Positions 42,061 through 49,414 of a DNA stretch of 64,000 bases are shown here, piece after piece. The first letter of the stretch is position 1. Each line of letters begins with the position of its first letter. Source of the DNA: Enterococcus_E cecorum_B (GTDB lineage: Bacteria; Bacillota; Bacilli; Lactobacillales; Enterococcaceae). The stretch spans positions 1 to 64,000 of the forward strand of contig CAMMST010000003.1 in NCBI GenBank assembly GCA_946499615.1, in the 5' to 3' direction. The notes under the pieces were generated by a model. That model worked only from the letters and a program-made list of their open reading frames with translations, was not told where the DNA came from and did no database searches. The translations under genes were made by a program, and so were the position numbers.

Positions 42061-42305
42061 TGTATGAATATTCTCCTCTTCAATGTTGTTTGTTGTAAAC
42101 CAACGTTGAATATCATATCTGAAAAATTGCATTTATAGGTTTCAATTACGTAACGAAAAATTGCAAGTTAATTAAACGTAAGCAAGATATTGTCGATTTT
42201 TTAATAAAAGTAGGCATAAACATTATGAAATCAACATTTTCATTTATTGTCACCTCCGCAAAAAAAAGAAGTTAAACCCTATGATTTTGCATAAAAAAAT
42301 AAAAA

Positions 42306-42351
42306 AATGAAGTGATATTTACCCTAAAATGAGTAAATATTTCACTTCATT
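42306..42351 (-). terminator. Terminator of the CLC gene
   Basis: ATGAAGTGA and TCACTTCAT with inner TTTAC/GTAAA pairing, followed on the minus strand by TTTTTTTATTTTTTT. The rest of the 42061-42378 gap shows no further gene. Confidence 0.93.
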
Positions 42352-42378
42352 AATAATTATTACAAAAAAGAAATCGTT

Positions 42379-43599
42379 TTACATTTGGATTTTCTTCAAT
42401 TGCTTACCGTAAATAGATTGATCAAAATTGAAAAAGTAAGCAAAAGCACACACGATAAAGAAATAAGGAAAATAGTTAAAACCAAACACTTCACATCCAA
42501 TTAAGATAGGGGCTAATAAAGTATTGGTCGCACTTCCAAAAACTGCCGCATATCCCAAAGCAGCCACTAAAATGACAGGCATATGAAAAAGACCGGCTAA
42601 TACAATACCCAAGGATGCTCCGATTGAAAACAGTGGTGTCACTTCCCCACCTTGAAACCCAACGGATAAAGTGACAATCGTAAATAATAATTTTGCGATA
42701 AAATCATATAAATAAATGGTTTGCCCCGAAAAGCTAGCGGCAATTAAATTGGTTCCTAAACCGGCATATCTCCCACCATGACAAAGTAATAAAAGTATAC
42801 TCAAGGCAATACCAACAATAAAAATACGCCAATAAGGGTTCACAATTTTCTCAGCCATAAAGGTTTTAAGATAAGCTAATCCTTTAGCGAATAAGCTACC
42901 TGTCAGCCCAAAGATTATACCGATAATCATCAGTTTGGCAAAATTCACGAAATGAAAAGCAAATGCATCGGAAACAAGCACTTGAAATTTTTCTAGACCT
43001 AAGAAATGAGAAGTCCCACTTGCAATAAAAGCTGCAATTAATGCTGGTATCAACGCTGGATAAACTAATTGACCTACAAACATCACTTCTAACGCAAAAA
43101 ATGTCGCTGCAATTGGTGTTTGAAACAATCCAGCAAACCCCGCTGCCATACCAATCACGATTAAAGTCGTTTGATGTTTTTTCAGATTTAATTTTTGACC
43201 TACTGTATGTGAAACTGTAGCCCCAATTTGGACAGCAACGCCTTCACGACCAGCACTCCCACCAAATAAATGTGTCAGCCAAGTTCCACCAATAATAAAT
43301 GGTACTAGACGTAATGGAATATCCGACGCATTTTTTTGCCCAACATCAAATATCAAGCCCATGCCTTGCTGGCTATTCTTTCCATATTTTTGATACATAT
43401 AGACGATGAATACCCCAATAACAGCTAAAAATGGAATATAATAATACGGATGATCATCTCTAATATCCGTAATTGCCAATAATCCCATACCAAAATAGGC
43501 ATCAATCACACCGACAATTAAACCAATCACAACAGCCAATGCAATCAGCAAAAGATACTCGCCATAATAACTTCTTAATTGTAACCATATTTTTTTCAC
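42379..43599 (-). CDS. CLC-family antiporter, probably fluoride-specific (CLC-F)
   Basis: 406 residues from GTG 43599, with AAGGA 8 bases upstream; the ATG at 43605 would leave only 2 bases from AAGGA. Ten or more membrane helices and CLC hallmarks: GSAGREGVAVQIGA with the gating Glu (about 117) and FGSATNTLLAPI. In place of the chloride-CLC GSGIP motif it has GMGLI with Met near residue 80, the substitution I recall as diagnostic of CLC-F fluoride/proton antiporters. The gene lies directly behind a fluoride riboswitch with its terminator, which independently supports fluoride export. Confidence 0.9.
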   Translation of the reverse strand: MKKIWLQLRSYYGEYLLLIALAVVIGLIVGVIDAYFGMGLLAITDIRDDHPYYYIPFLAVIGVFIVYMYQKYGKNSQQGMGLIFDVGQKNASDIPLRLVPFIIGGTWLTHLFGGSAGREGVAVQIGATVSHTVGQKLNLKKHQTTLIVIGMAAGFAGLFQTPIAATFFALEVMFVGQLVYPALIPALIAAFIASGTSHFLGLEKFQVLVSDAFAFHFVNFAKLMIIGIIFGLTGSLFAKGLAYLKTFMAEKIVNPYWRIFIVGIALSILLLLCHGGRYAGLGTNLIAASFSGQTIYLYDFIAKLLFTIVTLSVGFQGGEVTPLFSIGASLGIVLAGLFHMPVILVAALGYAAVFGSATNTLLAPILIGCEVFGFNYFPYFFIVCAFAYFFNFDQSIYGKQLKKIQM

Positions 43600-43623
43600 T
43601 TTCATCTTCCTTTCACAAAAAAA

Positions 43624-43712
43624 GCTGATGACTTCATGATAAAAAAATCATAGAAGTCATCAGCTGTAATAGCAGTTTAGGTAAAAACCAAGGGAGAACC
43701 TCATTCCCTATA
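43624..43712 (-). promoter_or_regulatory. Fluoride (crcB-motif) riboswitch with expression-platform terminator
   Basis: Reading on the minus strand from 43712: a stem GGGAATGAGGTTCTCCC, then unpaired sequence, CTGCTATTACAGCTGATGAC and TTCTA, which fits the aptamer consensus ending CTGATGACTYCTA. The final GCTGATGACTTC (43664-43653) pairs perfectly with GAAGTCATCAGC (43635-43624) and runs into TTTTTTT, forming the terminator. When fluoride is bound the aptamer is stabilised, the terminator is not formed and the CLC gene is expressed. The class is established; this instance is by pattern. Confidence 0.92.
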
Positions 43713-43718
43713 TTTGGA

Positions 43719-43747
43719 AGTATAGCCGACAAATTTGAGTAAGTCAA
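43719..43747 (-). promoter_or_regulatory. Promoter of the riboswitch-CLC transcript
   Basis: TTGACT (43747-43742), 17-base spacer, TATACT (43724-43719) on the minus strand. The predicted start falls at about 43712, exactly where the aptamer begins. Confidence 0.9.
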
Positions 43748-43884
43748 TCATTTTTTTATTTTAGTATGTGTCTACTTTTTCCCGAAAACAGAATTTGGCA
43801 ACCTAAAATTAAAATTTAATTAGAAGTCAATTCGCTCTAGAAATTGTAGTTTTGTTATTATGTTTTTTATTTTAAATATAAAAG

Positions 43885-43930
43885 AACAGGAAGATTGAAA
43901 AAAACTCTAATTTCCTCACTTCTTCCTGTT
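43885..43930 (-). terminator. Inverted repeat, possible minus-strand terminator
   Basis: AACAGGAAGA (43885-43894) pairs with TCTTCCTGTT (43921-43930). On the minus strand the stem is followed by CTTTTATATTT. Its right arm overlaps the -35 box of the small RNA promoter. Confidence 0.5.
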
Positions 43931-43957
43931 GACATATCCTCTATATTTAGCTATTAT
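43929..43957 (+). promoter_or_regulatory. Promoter of small RNA gene
   Basis: TTGACA (43929-43934), 17 bases, TATTAT (43952-43957). Confidence 0.8.
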
Positions 43958-43963
43958 GAATAT

Positions 43964-44027
43964 AGTCTTCATTGAAGAGAGAGTTCAATGGAGTTGAGGC
44001 TACCAGTATCGGTCGCCTCTTTTTTTG
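43964..44027 (+). ncRNA. Candidate small RNA, about 65 nt
   Basis: Transcript predicted between a strong promoter and the terminator GAGGC-GCCTC (43996-44018) plus eight T residues. It has no ORF beyond a few codons. It also has a short 5' hairpin CTTCATTGAAG. The size and layout recall RNA II antitoxins of par/Fst type I loci, but I find no Fst-like toxin next to it; the ISLre2-type gene now occupies the opposite side. The family assignment is a hypothesis. The rest of 43748-44083 holds no other recognisable gene. Confidence 0.6.
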
Positions 44028-44083
44028 TTCTTAAATTACGTTTTCAGTTTAATACAATTCTAATTTAAAATCAAGAGTAAAAT

Positions 44084-45460
44084 TCACACTTTATTCATAT
44101 TTAAAGTTTCAAGATTCAATTTACCTTGAATTACACCTACGTGCGGCTCAAATACATCAGTCACATTGATACGATAATCTTCTGCTTTCAATTGATTATC
44201 TAGTTCGTGATCCTTCTCCCATTTTTCAAAAAAGACTTCCTCATAGTCCTTATTTTTGTATGAAGCGATAATATTAATCATCCCTTGCATTCCTGCACCC
44301 CAAGCTTTCCCTTGACGCTTCATTCGGTACGTAAAAATGCGTAATTGAGATTCCATTATCCCTATACCTTCTTTTTTCATTTGAATACCACGTTCACACA
44401 AAGGTTTTAAATTTTTCCAATGTCTATGCAAATAGGCTTTCAGCAAAGTGTGCTGTTCCATCTGTTCTGGCGTTTCGCAAAATCCCTCAAAAGTATCTAA
44501 ACATGCCTGTAGCTTTACTTTATCCCAAGCATTTATAGCTTTTTGGAATTCTTCTATAAGGTCTTCCACAAAAATACGTTGCTTTAATTTTAAAGAAACA
44601 TGATATCGATCAATAAAATATTCCATTTGAACGCCTATTCCAACCATCTCTTTAAAATCTCTTTTTGTATATCCTTTTCCGCCATCTGAATTAACAACCA
44701 CTAAAGTATGGCTTAAATCATAAGTTTCGTAAAGATAATTTACAAATCTTCTTTTGGCGTCTGCATACGAAACATCTGCAATAACTTTTAAATTGATTGT
44801 TTCTTTTCGGGTGTTTGAAACTTTCCTTACACCTTCATGTACTGCAAATACAGCAATTTCTTTTTTACCTCTTGCTTTATCCTTTGATTTCCATACTCCT
44901 TGGGTATCGACTAATGTACCATCTCCCTCAATAAACAGTACTGGAACTCGCTTTTTATCCTCCTCATTGATATCTTTAGGAAATTCTTTTTCATATTTCA
45001 TTTGTGATTCCTTTTTTTCGCCGTACTTTTTGACTAACTTACCAAATGTATCTTTCGATACAGTCATTCCTGTCAATAATTCCAACACTAAAGAACATTT
45101 TCTGTAAGTCGTGAACGCCACAATTTGTGTTAAATAATATTCAAAAACTTGAGAATTGCGTTTATTTCTCTGTACACCTAACCATTGGTCTACTGGATAA
45201 TACGTCTTTTTTCCTTTAATATATGCGGTTCTTGTATAAGTAATCGCTCCAAAAGAAAATTGGACCGTGCGTTCATAGCGTCTGTCAATAATTGATTGTC
45301 TATCTTTGCGTTCTAATTCTGACTCTTTTCGATTGATTGCTTCCTGCATTGCAGCGGACATTAAGGCATTTTGGATTGTACGTAGTCTCTTTTCTTTCTC
45401 CACTTGATTTAGATTATCGTTATCTAATACTCGTGTAATTTGATCGATGTACAACTCCAT
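44084..45460 (-). CDS. ISLre2-family transposase (UPF0236)
   Basis: 458 residues, about the normal length. DDE catalytic residues are likely in FIEGDGTLVD (Asp near 178), VVVNSDGGKGY (Asp near 259) and GIGIMESQLRI (Glu near 373). The N-terminal part is helical and charged, and the middle has YRKCSLVLELLTGMTVSKDT. The start ATG follows AAAGGGG and lies 24 bases after the stop of the 45485-45781 gene, in the same orientation, without recognisable terminal inverted repeats. Only an 8-base GAGTAAAA is shared by the sequences next to its 3' end (44075) and 5' end (45490). It looks more like part of the par operon than a self-contained IS. Confidence 0.88.
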   Translation of the reverse strand: MELYIDQITRVLDNDNLNQVEKEKRLRTIQNALMSAAMQEAINRKESELERKDRQSIIDRRYERTVQFSFGAITYTRTAYIKGKKTYYPVDQWLGVQRNKRNSQVFEYYLTQIVAFTTYRKCSLVLELLTGMTVSKDTFGKLVKKYGEKKESQMKYEKEFPKDINEEDKKRVPVLFIEGDGTLVDTQGVWKSKDKARGKKEIAVFAVHEGVRKVSNTRKETINLKVIADVSYADAKRRFVNYLYETYDLSHTLVVVNSDGGKGYTKRDFKEMVGIGVQMEYFIDRYHVSLKLKQRIFVEDLIEEFQKAINAWDKVKLQACLDTFEGFCETPEQMEQHTLLKAYLHRHWKNLKPLCERGIQMKKEGIGIMESQLRIFTYRMKRQGKAWGAGMQGMINIIASYKNKDYEEVFFEKWEKDHELDNQLKAEDYRINVTDVFEPHVGVIQGKLNLETLNMNKV

Positions 45461-45484
45461 ACAATCACTAACCCCTTTAATCTT

Positions 45485-45781
45485 TTACTCCATTTCAGAT
45501 ATCATTTGAATCAATGTAGTCATAAATGCAGAAGCGTTAGGCTTACCGCTTGGTGTAACAAATCCATATTCGAGAGCAAGACTATCTATTTTCTTTCTAT
45601 CTCTAGGGAACAACTTGAACGTATAACTTTCCTTTGTTTCCTTTTCATTTGCTCGCTTCTTTAATTCATTGAGATTGAAAAACGCTTGAGTTACATTTGA
45701 TTGCAATAATTCAGGTTTGCCTTCTCCGTTTGAAACTCCTTGCTGCTTTTGCATTTTTTTAATTTGCATAAATTGATTCAT
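45485..45781 (-). CDS. Small partition partner of ParA (putative centromere-binding protein)
   Basis: 98 residues, ATG 45781 with GGAGGG 7 bases upstream. An unstructured Gln-rich N-terminus is followed by a C-terminal domain of ribbon-helix-helix-like size (SYTFKLFPRDRKKIDSLALE then PNASAFMTTLIQMIS). Position directly downstream of parA (46 bp) matches the two-gene par loci of enterococcal plasmids. The assignment is by context. The stop lies within the GAGTAAAA sequence next to the transposase gene. Confidence 0.6.
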   Translation of the reverse strand: MNQFMQIKKMQKQQGVSNGEGKPELLQSNVTQAFFNLNELKKRANEKETKESYTFKLFPRDRKKIDSLALEYGFVTPSGKPNASAFMTTLIQMISEME

Positions 45782-45827
45782 GATGTCGCCCTCCTATAAT
45801 AACATAATATTTTTGTTATTCAATACT

Positions 45828-46622
45828 TTAACATTCATCTAAATTTTGTTTAATTGCTGCTAATGTTTCGATTGTACTATGTTTAAAATCGTTATATGAT
45901 GATTTTTGATATTTTGCTGTATCAAATAAATCTAATACTGTTAATTGTTGTAATCCAGCTTCATCGAAAGCTGTCCGATATTGAAAATATCCAATAAATT
46001 GTTCATCTTCTGCCATCATTTCCTTAAATTGCGTTGCAACATTTGTATTGTGTGAAACTTTATTACCGATAAATTTAACTGTTGCTGTTACATAGCTTTG
46101 TCCAGTCATAATATCGACTAACTCTGCTTCTAAATACTCCATATGCTGAGCTAGATTCATCAGTGCTTCATATCCATCTGAACTTAAGTCAGTAACACCT
46201 AATACCAAATCGGAAGAAACTAGCAAGTTATTCGTTACGATATTTGAATCGTTTCGTGTATCAATAACTACATAATCATACTTATTGAAAGTCTCATTCA
46301 TATTCAAGTATTGTTTAAAAATGAGAGTATTGTTTAATCTAGTAATCAAATCACGGTCTAAAAATTCTAATTCTGGCGTTCCAGCTACTAAATCTAAATT
46401 ATCTCTTATATTCATAGGATAAACTTGCGCCTTTTTAAAAACTCGTGCTAAATGACATTCTTCTGTCGGATTGAATGTAAATCGCTTTGTTGAATTACCA
46501 CTTCTGTCTCCATCTATCAAGCAAGTTTTTCCAAATTGAGATAGATATACCGAAAGTGTTGTCGCAACTGCAGTTTTACCTGTACCACCTTTTTGATTAT
46601 TGATTGTAATAAATTTAGTCAT
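45828..46622 (-). CDS. parA: ParA-type partition ATPase
   Basis: 264 residues with a deviant Walker A (INNQKGGTGKTAVATTLS, about residues 7-24), Walker A' region CLIDGDRSGNSTKR and Walker B VVIDTRNDSNI (about 118). It has no N-terminal DNA-binding extension, so it is a class Ib-like ParA. It moves plasmid or ICE DNA along the nucleoid with a small partner. ATG 46622 follows GGAG at 9 bases. It is in an operon with 45485-45781 and the upstream 48-residue membrane peptide gene. Confidence 0.92.
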   Translation of the reverse strand: MTKFITINNQKGGTGKTAVATTLSVYLSQFGKTCLIDGDRSGNSTKRFTFNPTEECHLARVFKKAQVYPMNIRDNLDLVAGTPELEFLDRDLITRLNNTLIFKQYLNMNETFNKYDYVVIDTRNDSNIVTNNLLVSSDLVLGVTDLSSDGYEALMNLAQHMEYLEAELVDIMTGQSYVTATVKFIGNKVSHNTNVATQFKEMMAEDEQFIGYFQYRTAFDEAGLQQLTVLDLFDTAKYQKSSYNDFKHSTIETLAAIKQNLDEC

Positions 46623-46642
46623 GATTATTCGCTCCTATCTCC

Positions 46643-46789
46643 CTATCTCATTAATTCTCTAAACAACATTGCAGCAACGATTGCACAAGTAACTTTCGTG
46701 ACCCACCACGCTACTTTTACAGTGGTTTTCAATGCCCACCCAATCATTCTTAAAACAAAACACAATATAGTAATCATAATCGCACCCAT
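46643..46789 (-). CDS. 48-residue membrane peptide
   Basis: ATG 46789 with AAAGGAG 10 bases upstream; stop at 46643, 21 bases before parA. The product opens MGAIMITILCFVLRMIGWAL and continues with a Trp-rich, Val/Ala-rich second helix (VAWWVTKVTCAIVAAML) and ends FRELMR. Two membrane-spanning or one hairpin helix. It is short, so usually unannotated; it lies in the parA operon. Function unknown. A small conjugation or partition accessory protein is plausible. Confidence 0.65.
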   Translation of the reverse strand: MGAIMITILCFVLRMIGWALKTTVKVAWWVTKVTCAIVAAMLFRELMR

Positions 46790-46899
46790 TTTTTAACAAC
46801 TCCTTTAATATTTACTTTCATACATCTTTTTAGTGATACAAATACTCGCTTATTTTCGTGCATACCTTTCGCAACACTTTTTATCATTCTTAACTAGTA

Positions 46900-46950
46900 G
46901 TACGAAATAGCAATCTAAAACAGCATTCTATTTGTACGCACATTTCGTAC
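46900..46950. repeat. Inverted repeat between small genes
   Basis: Perfect 9-base arms GTACGAAAT (46900-46908) and ATTTCGTAC (46942-46950), 33 bases apart, in the gap before the 48-residue gene. No T run on the minus strand, so not an obvious terminator; could be an operator or RNA processing site. A separate 10-bp palindrome TTGTACGTACAA lies near 47307. Confidence 0.5.
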
Positions 46951-46965
46951 CGCTCAAAAGAAAAT

Positions 46966-47238
46966 CTATCTTCTTTGAATAATCTCAACTTCTCTATACT
47001 CCCCAGACATTTGCAGGGGAACCAGTTTTTTCATCAATCGATTTCTTAATTGATTATCACTCACATAATCCAGAAACATTCCTTTTGTCGTGATTAAGCA
47101 TTCGTCTGAAATGTCATCTACAATCATGACATCTTCAATAATCAGACTTGCAATGTAATTGGCAATATTACCAATCGTATTTTTAAAGCTCCCTAGATAT
47201 TCTTTGGTATTTCTGTTATATACGCTCACATAATTCAT
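46966..47238 (-). CDS. Hypothetical 90-residue protein of the element
   Basis: ATG 47238 chosen (MNYVSVYNRNTKEYLG): AGGAAGG lies 9 bases upstream and two further ATGs upstream are too close. It is soluble, alpha/beta, with IGNIANYIASLIIEDVMIV and a basic C-terminus (EVEIIQRR). It follows ssb by about 120 bases. I do not recognise it; it may be a small regulator or single-strand metabolism accessory. Confidence 0.55.
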   Translation of the reverse strand: MNYVSVYNRNTKEYLGSFKNTIGNIANYIASLIIEDVMIVDDISDECLITTKGMFLDYVSDNQLRNRLMKKLVPLQMSGEYREVEIIQRR

Positions 47239-47360
47239 TCTCATCATCCTTCCTAATTCTCTTTCTTTATGAGATAGCTCATTCGTACTTCTTTTTAGAT
47301 GGATACTTTGTACGTACAAATGAGCTGCCTTAAAAGAAAACGATTCTTATTATGAATTAT

Positions 47361-47840
47361 TTAAAACGGAAAATCATTCTCCAATCCTTCAACATCTTTC
47401 CCTCCAAACGGATATTCTGGCATTTCACGATCTGGACGAGCAAATCCATTCTGACCATACTGAGGGGTAGTTTGCTGATTAGGTGTTTGAACAGAATTTT
47501 GTTGTCTATTTTCCATTGCTGCTTTTGATTCTAAAAATTGGAAGTTTTCGACAATCACTTCAGTTACATATACACGTTGTCCTTGCTGGTTTTCATAATT
47601 TCTCGTTTGTAATCGACCATCTACAGCAATCAAGCTCCCTTTTTTAGTATAATTAGCGATTGTTTCCGCTGGCTTCCTCCATACTACACAGCTAATAAAA
47701 TCTGTTTCTCTTTCTCCGTTTTGTCCTGTAAAGTTACGATTGACTGCTAAGTTAAAGGTAGCGACTGCGATACCTGATGAAGTGTATCGCAAATCACAAT
47801 CCTTAGTTAATCTTCCTACTAATACAACATTGTTAATCAT
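47361..47840 (-). CDS. ssb: Single-stranded DNA-binding protein
   Basis: 159 residues. N-terminal OB fold (MINNVVLVGRLTKDCDLRYT, FNLAVNRNF, ISCVVWRKPAE, to about residue 110), a Gln/Asn-rich linker and the acidic C-terminal tip (LENDFPF) that recruits partner proteins. It is an element-encoded SSB, most likely a second copy beside the chromosomal gene, which binds the strand transferred or replicated during conjugation. ATG 47840 with AAAGGA about 10 bases upstream. Confidence 0.96.
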   Translation of the reverse strand: MINNVVLVGRLTKDCDLRYTSSGIAVATFNLAVNRNFTGQNGERETDFISCVVWRKPAETIANYTKKGSLIAVDGRLQTRNYENQQGQRVYVTEVIVENFQFLESKAAMENRQQNSVQTPNQQTTPQYGQNGFARPDREMPEYPFGGKDVEGLENDFPF

Positions 47841-47901
47841 TTACATCATTTCCTTTCTAATACTCAATAAATTTGTCATGCGAATAATGACTTTATTAAA
47901 T

Positions 47902-48132
47902 TTAATCAAATCCTATTTCCTTGTCATACCACTCAACGATTGCCCAATATAACTCATTCGCTGTTCCCTTAAAAGAAAAGGAAGCGTCATATTCGTCCTG
48001 AAATACTTTCACTATTGCTGGAATGTCAATTCCTTCTACAAAGTATTTTTTATACTGCCATATCAAGTGTTCGGACTCTGCATAGTTCATTAATTTTATA
48101 CCGTGAATAATTTCTTTTGTTTCATTATTCAT
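47902..48132 (-). CDS. Hypothetical 76-residue acidic protein
   Basis: ATG 48132 has AGGAGG 9 bases upstream and starts 13 bases after the upstream gene, so it is well supported as translated. Acidic, soluble, aromatic-rich (IWQYKKYFVEGIDIP and ELYWAIVEWYDKE). No known family recognised. It belongs to the operon that begins at the promoter at 48518. Small acidic proteins at this place of mobile elements often counter restriction or bind DNA-mimicking targets; that is only a thought. Confidence 0.6.
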   Translation of the reverse strand: MNNETKEIIHGIKLMNYAESEHLIWQYKKYFVEGIDIPAIVKVFQDEYDASFSFKGTANELYWAIVEWYDKEIGFD

Positions 48133-48145
48133 ACTTACTCTCCTC

Positions 48146-48436
48146 CTAATTCATGATTTCGAAGTCTAACACCTTTAATGTACCTGCTTCTAATGAAATC
48201 AGAACGATTTGAGCAATCGACTTATCGCTTGAGTGATGATAATAACACTCTACATTTTCCATGCAACGGCTATAACTTCTATTATTCATTTGATTTATAG
48301 AAGTTAAGTATCCTTCTTTTTCTAATAAAGCAATAAGCCTTTTTGAATTTCCAAACTTTCCAAAGTTTTCTGTTGTTCCATTTGCCTTTTCCATTAATTC
48401 CTTTTTTGTTGATCTACTAATTTTTAATGTAGCCAT
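48146..48436 (-). CDS. Hypothetical 96-residue protein, first gene of the ssb-parA operon
   Basis: ATG 48436 has GGAG 8 bases upstream; the in-frame GTG at 48445 lies in the ribosome binding site. It starts MATLKISRSTKKELMEKANG and is a small basic N-terminal half followed by a Cys/His-containing part (CMENVECYYHHSSD). A transcription start at about 48484 is fixed by a consensus promoter. I do not recognise a family; DNA binding is possible. Confidence 0.6.
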   Translation of the reverse strand: MATLKISRSTKKELMEKANGTTENFGKFGNSKRLIALLEKEGYLTSINQMNNRSYSRCMENVECYYHHSSDKSIAQIVLISLEAGTLKVLDFEIMN

Positions 48437-48489
48437 TCTAATCACTCCGTCCGTTTTGTATTTCTATTTCGTATTTCCTTTACATCTTT

Positions 48490-48518
48490 ATTATACCTAT
48501 ATAAGCATACTTAGTCAA
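48490..48518 (-). promoter_or_regulatory. Consensus promoter of the ssb-par operon
   Basis: TTGACT (48518-48513), 17-base spacer, TATAAT (48495-48490) on the minus strand, about 50 bases before the start codon. Confidence 0.88.
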
Positions 48519-48566
48519 GTATATTATCTAAAATAGTAAAAAATTTTTTAGAAAAATAGATTTAAT

Positions 48567-48595
48567 TTGCTTTACTATACCTTTTGAATTATACT
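48567..48595 (+). promoter_or_regulatory. Promoter of gene 48629-48955
   Basis: TTGCTT, 17 bases, TATACT, 33 bases before the start codon; divergent from the promoter at 48490-48518. Confidence 0.72.
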
Positions 48596-48628
48596 TACAT
48601 AGGGATATTTAAAAGGAGCTGAATTTCA

Positions 48629-48955
48629 ATGGAAAATTATCAAGAGTATCAATTAAGTTACGAGGAATTTAAAAAATACGCTGAAGTGAACAAAAATCAC
48701 TTGCAGCAATATTTATTTGAAAATCTCATTCCTAGACCTGAAGCACAGAAGATTACAGATCAGTCAGATAATGCTTTCGGTCAAAGTGTAAAAACAGGAG
48801 TCTTACTTCCATTCTTCTTTACAGAAATGAATGGAAGACGCCAGCACATTCTATTCTTGAAAGAAGATTTAGAACGCTATGCAAAAAGAAAGAGAAAGAT
48901 TAATCTACCTCCTGAAAGATTAGATAAAACAGCGGAAAAACCTGAAGAAGAGTAA
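48629..48955 (+). CDS. Hypothetical 108-residue protein, divergent from the par operon
   Basis: Starts MENYQEYQLSYEEFKKYAEV after AAAGGAG, 10 bases upstream. It is soluble, charged, with an aromatic N-terminal half, a region FFFTEMNGRRQHILFLKEDL and a basic stretch KRKRKINLPPE near the end. Divergence from the ssb-par operon across two consensus promoters suggests a regulator of the element, but no helix-turn-helix is obvious. Downstream is a strong hairpin terminator. Family unknown. Confidence 0.65.
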   Translation: MENYQEYQLSYEEFKKYAEVNKNHLQQYLFENLIPRPEAQKITDQSDNAFGQSVKTGVLLPFFFTEMNGRRQHILFLKEDLERYAKRKRKINLPPERLDKTAEKPEEE

Positions 48956-48980
48956 AAAGCTTCTATATTATATAGAAAAA

Positions 48981-49033
48981 AACAGCCATTTATTTTCTCA
49001 ATCTAAACAAGACTGTTGAAATAAATGGCTGTT
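48981..49033. terminator. Long hairpin terminator
   Basis: Perfect arms AACAGCCATTTATTT (48981-48995) and AAATAAATGGCTGTT (49019-49033) with a 23-base loop. It ends the transcript of 48629-48955, and on the minus strand it would also stop RNA coming from the right (TTTTTTTC follows). Confidence 0.8.
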
Positions 49034-49092
49034 TCGTATTTACAAAAGGGAATGCTATTCAGAATGATATTTCAGACGAACTATTCGAAAGG

Positions 49093-49220
49093 ATAAATAG
49101 TATACCTTGAAGGAAATTATCTTTTAAACGCATATATTTGTCTCAATTTTATGGATAGAAAATCTTTTTAAACGTTGATATATCAAGGACAATCAAGGAT
49201 TTTTATGGTATACTATTTAT
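49093..49220. repeat. Inverted promoter-like repeats
   Basis: Perfect 14-bp arms ATAAATAGTATACC (49093-49106) and GGTATACTATTTAT (49207-49220), each containing a -10-like TATACT in opposite directions. The segment between them also contains ATCAAGGA as a direct repeat close to the right arm. The right copy forms the toxin promoter. Confidence 0.7.
49206..49214 (+). promoter_or_regulatory. Extended -10 promoter of toxin mRNA
   Basis: TGGTATACT fits the extended -10 pattern TG-N-TATAAT; no clear -35. Expected start about 49221. Confidence 0.6.
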
Positions 49221-49262
49221 AGCAAGTGGACGGTAGCGACCCCTGAAAGGTAGGTGGTGCTT

Positions 49263-49310
49263 ATGAATGACTCTAAGCAATCTACACGAAAGGAGGATCG
49301 CAATTTATGA
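49263..49310 (+). CDS. 15-residue leader peptide of the toxin
   Basis: ATG 49263 (MNDSKQSTRKEDRNL) with AGGTGGTGC before it. Its last codons overlap the toxin ribosome binding site (AAAGGAGG) and its TGA overlaps the toxin ATG (ATGA), so toxin translation may be coupled to it. The peptide is hydrophilic and probably has no role of its own. Confidence 0.55.
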   Translation: MNDSKQSTRKEDRNL

Positions 49311-49414
49311 GTGCGTATGAAGCAATTAACTTAATGCTTGAGTTCGGTATTTTTATTCTGACTCTTTTAGCATTAATCGTAACGCTGATTAAGCACTTTA
49401 GCAATAAAAAATAG
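49307..49414 (+). CDS. Holin-like type I toxin
   Basis: 35 residues: MSAYEAINLMLEFGIFILTLLALI-type single membrane helix with a basic end (KHFSNKK), a length and pattern typical of the putative holin-like toxin family (Hol_Tox/TxpA-like). AAAGGAGGATCGCAATTT precedes ATG 49307. The gene end is covered by a convergent antisense RNA, giving the type I architecture. Expression would depolarise the membrane in cells that lose the element; this is established for relatives, not tested here. Confidence 0.88.
   Translation: MSAYEAINLMLEFGIFILTLLALIVTLIKHFSNKK

Noticed and set aside
44027..45500. Terminal inverted repeats of an ISLre2 insertion sequence
   Set aside because: Only an 8-base match (GAGTAAAA) is found at the expected ends, too short to define an IS boundary.
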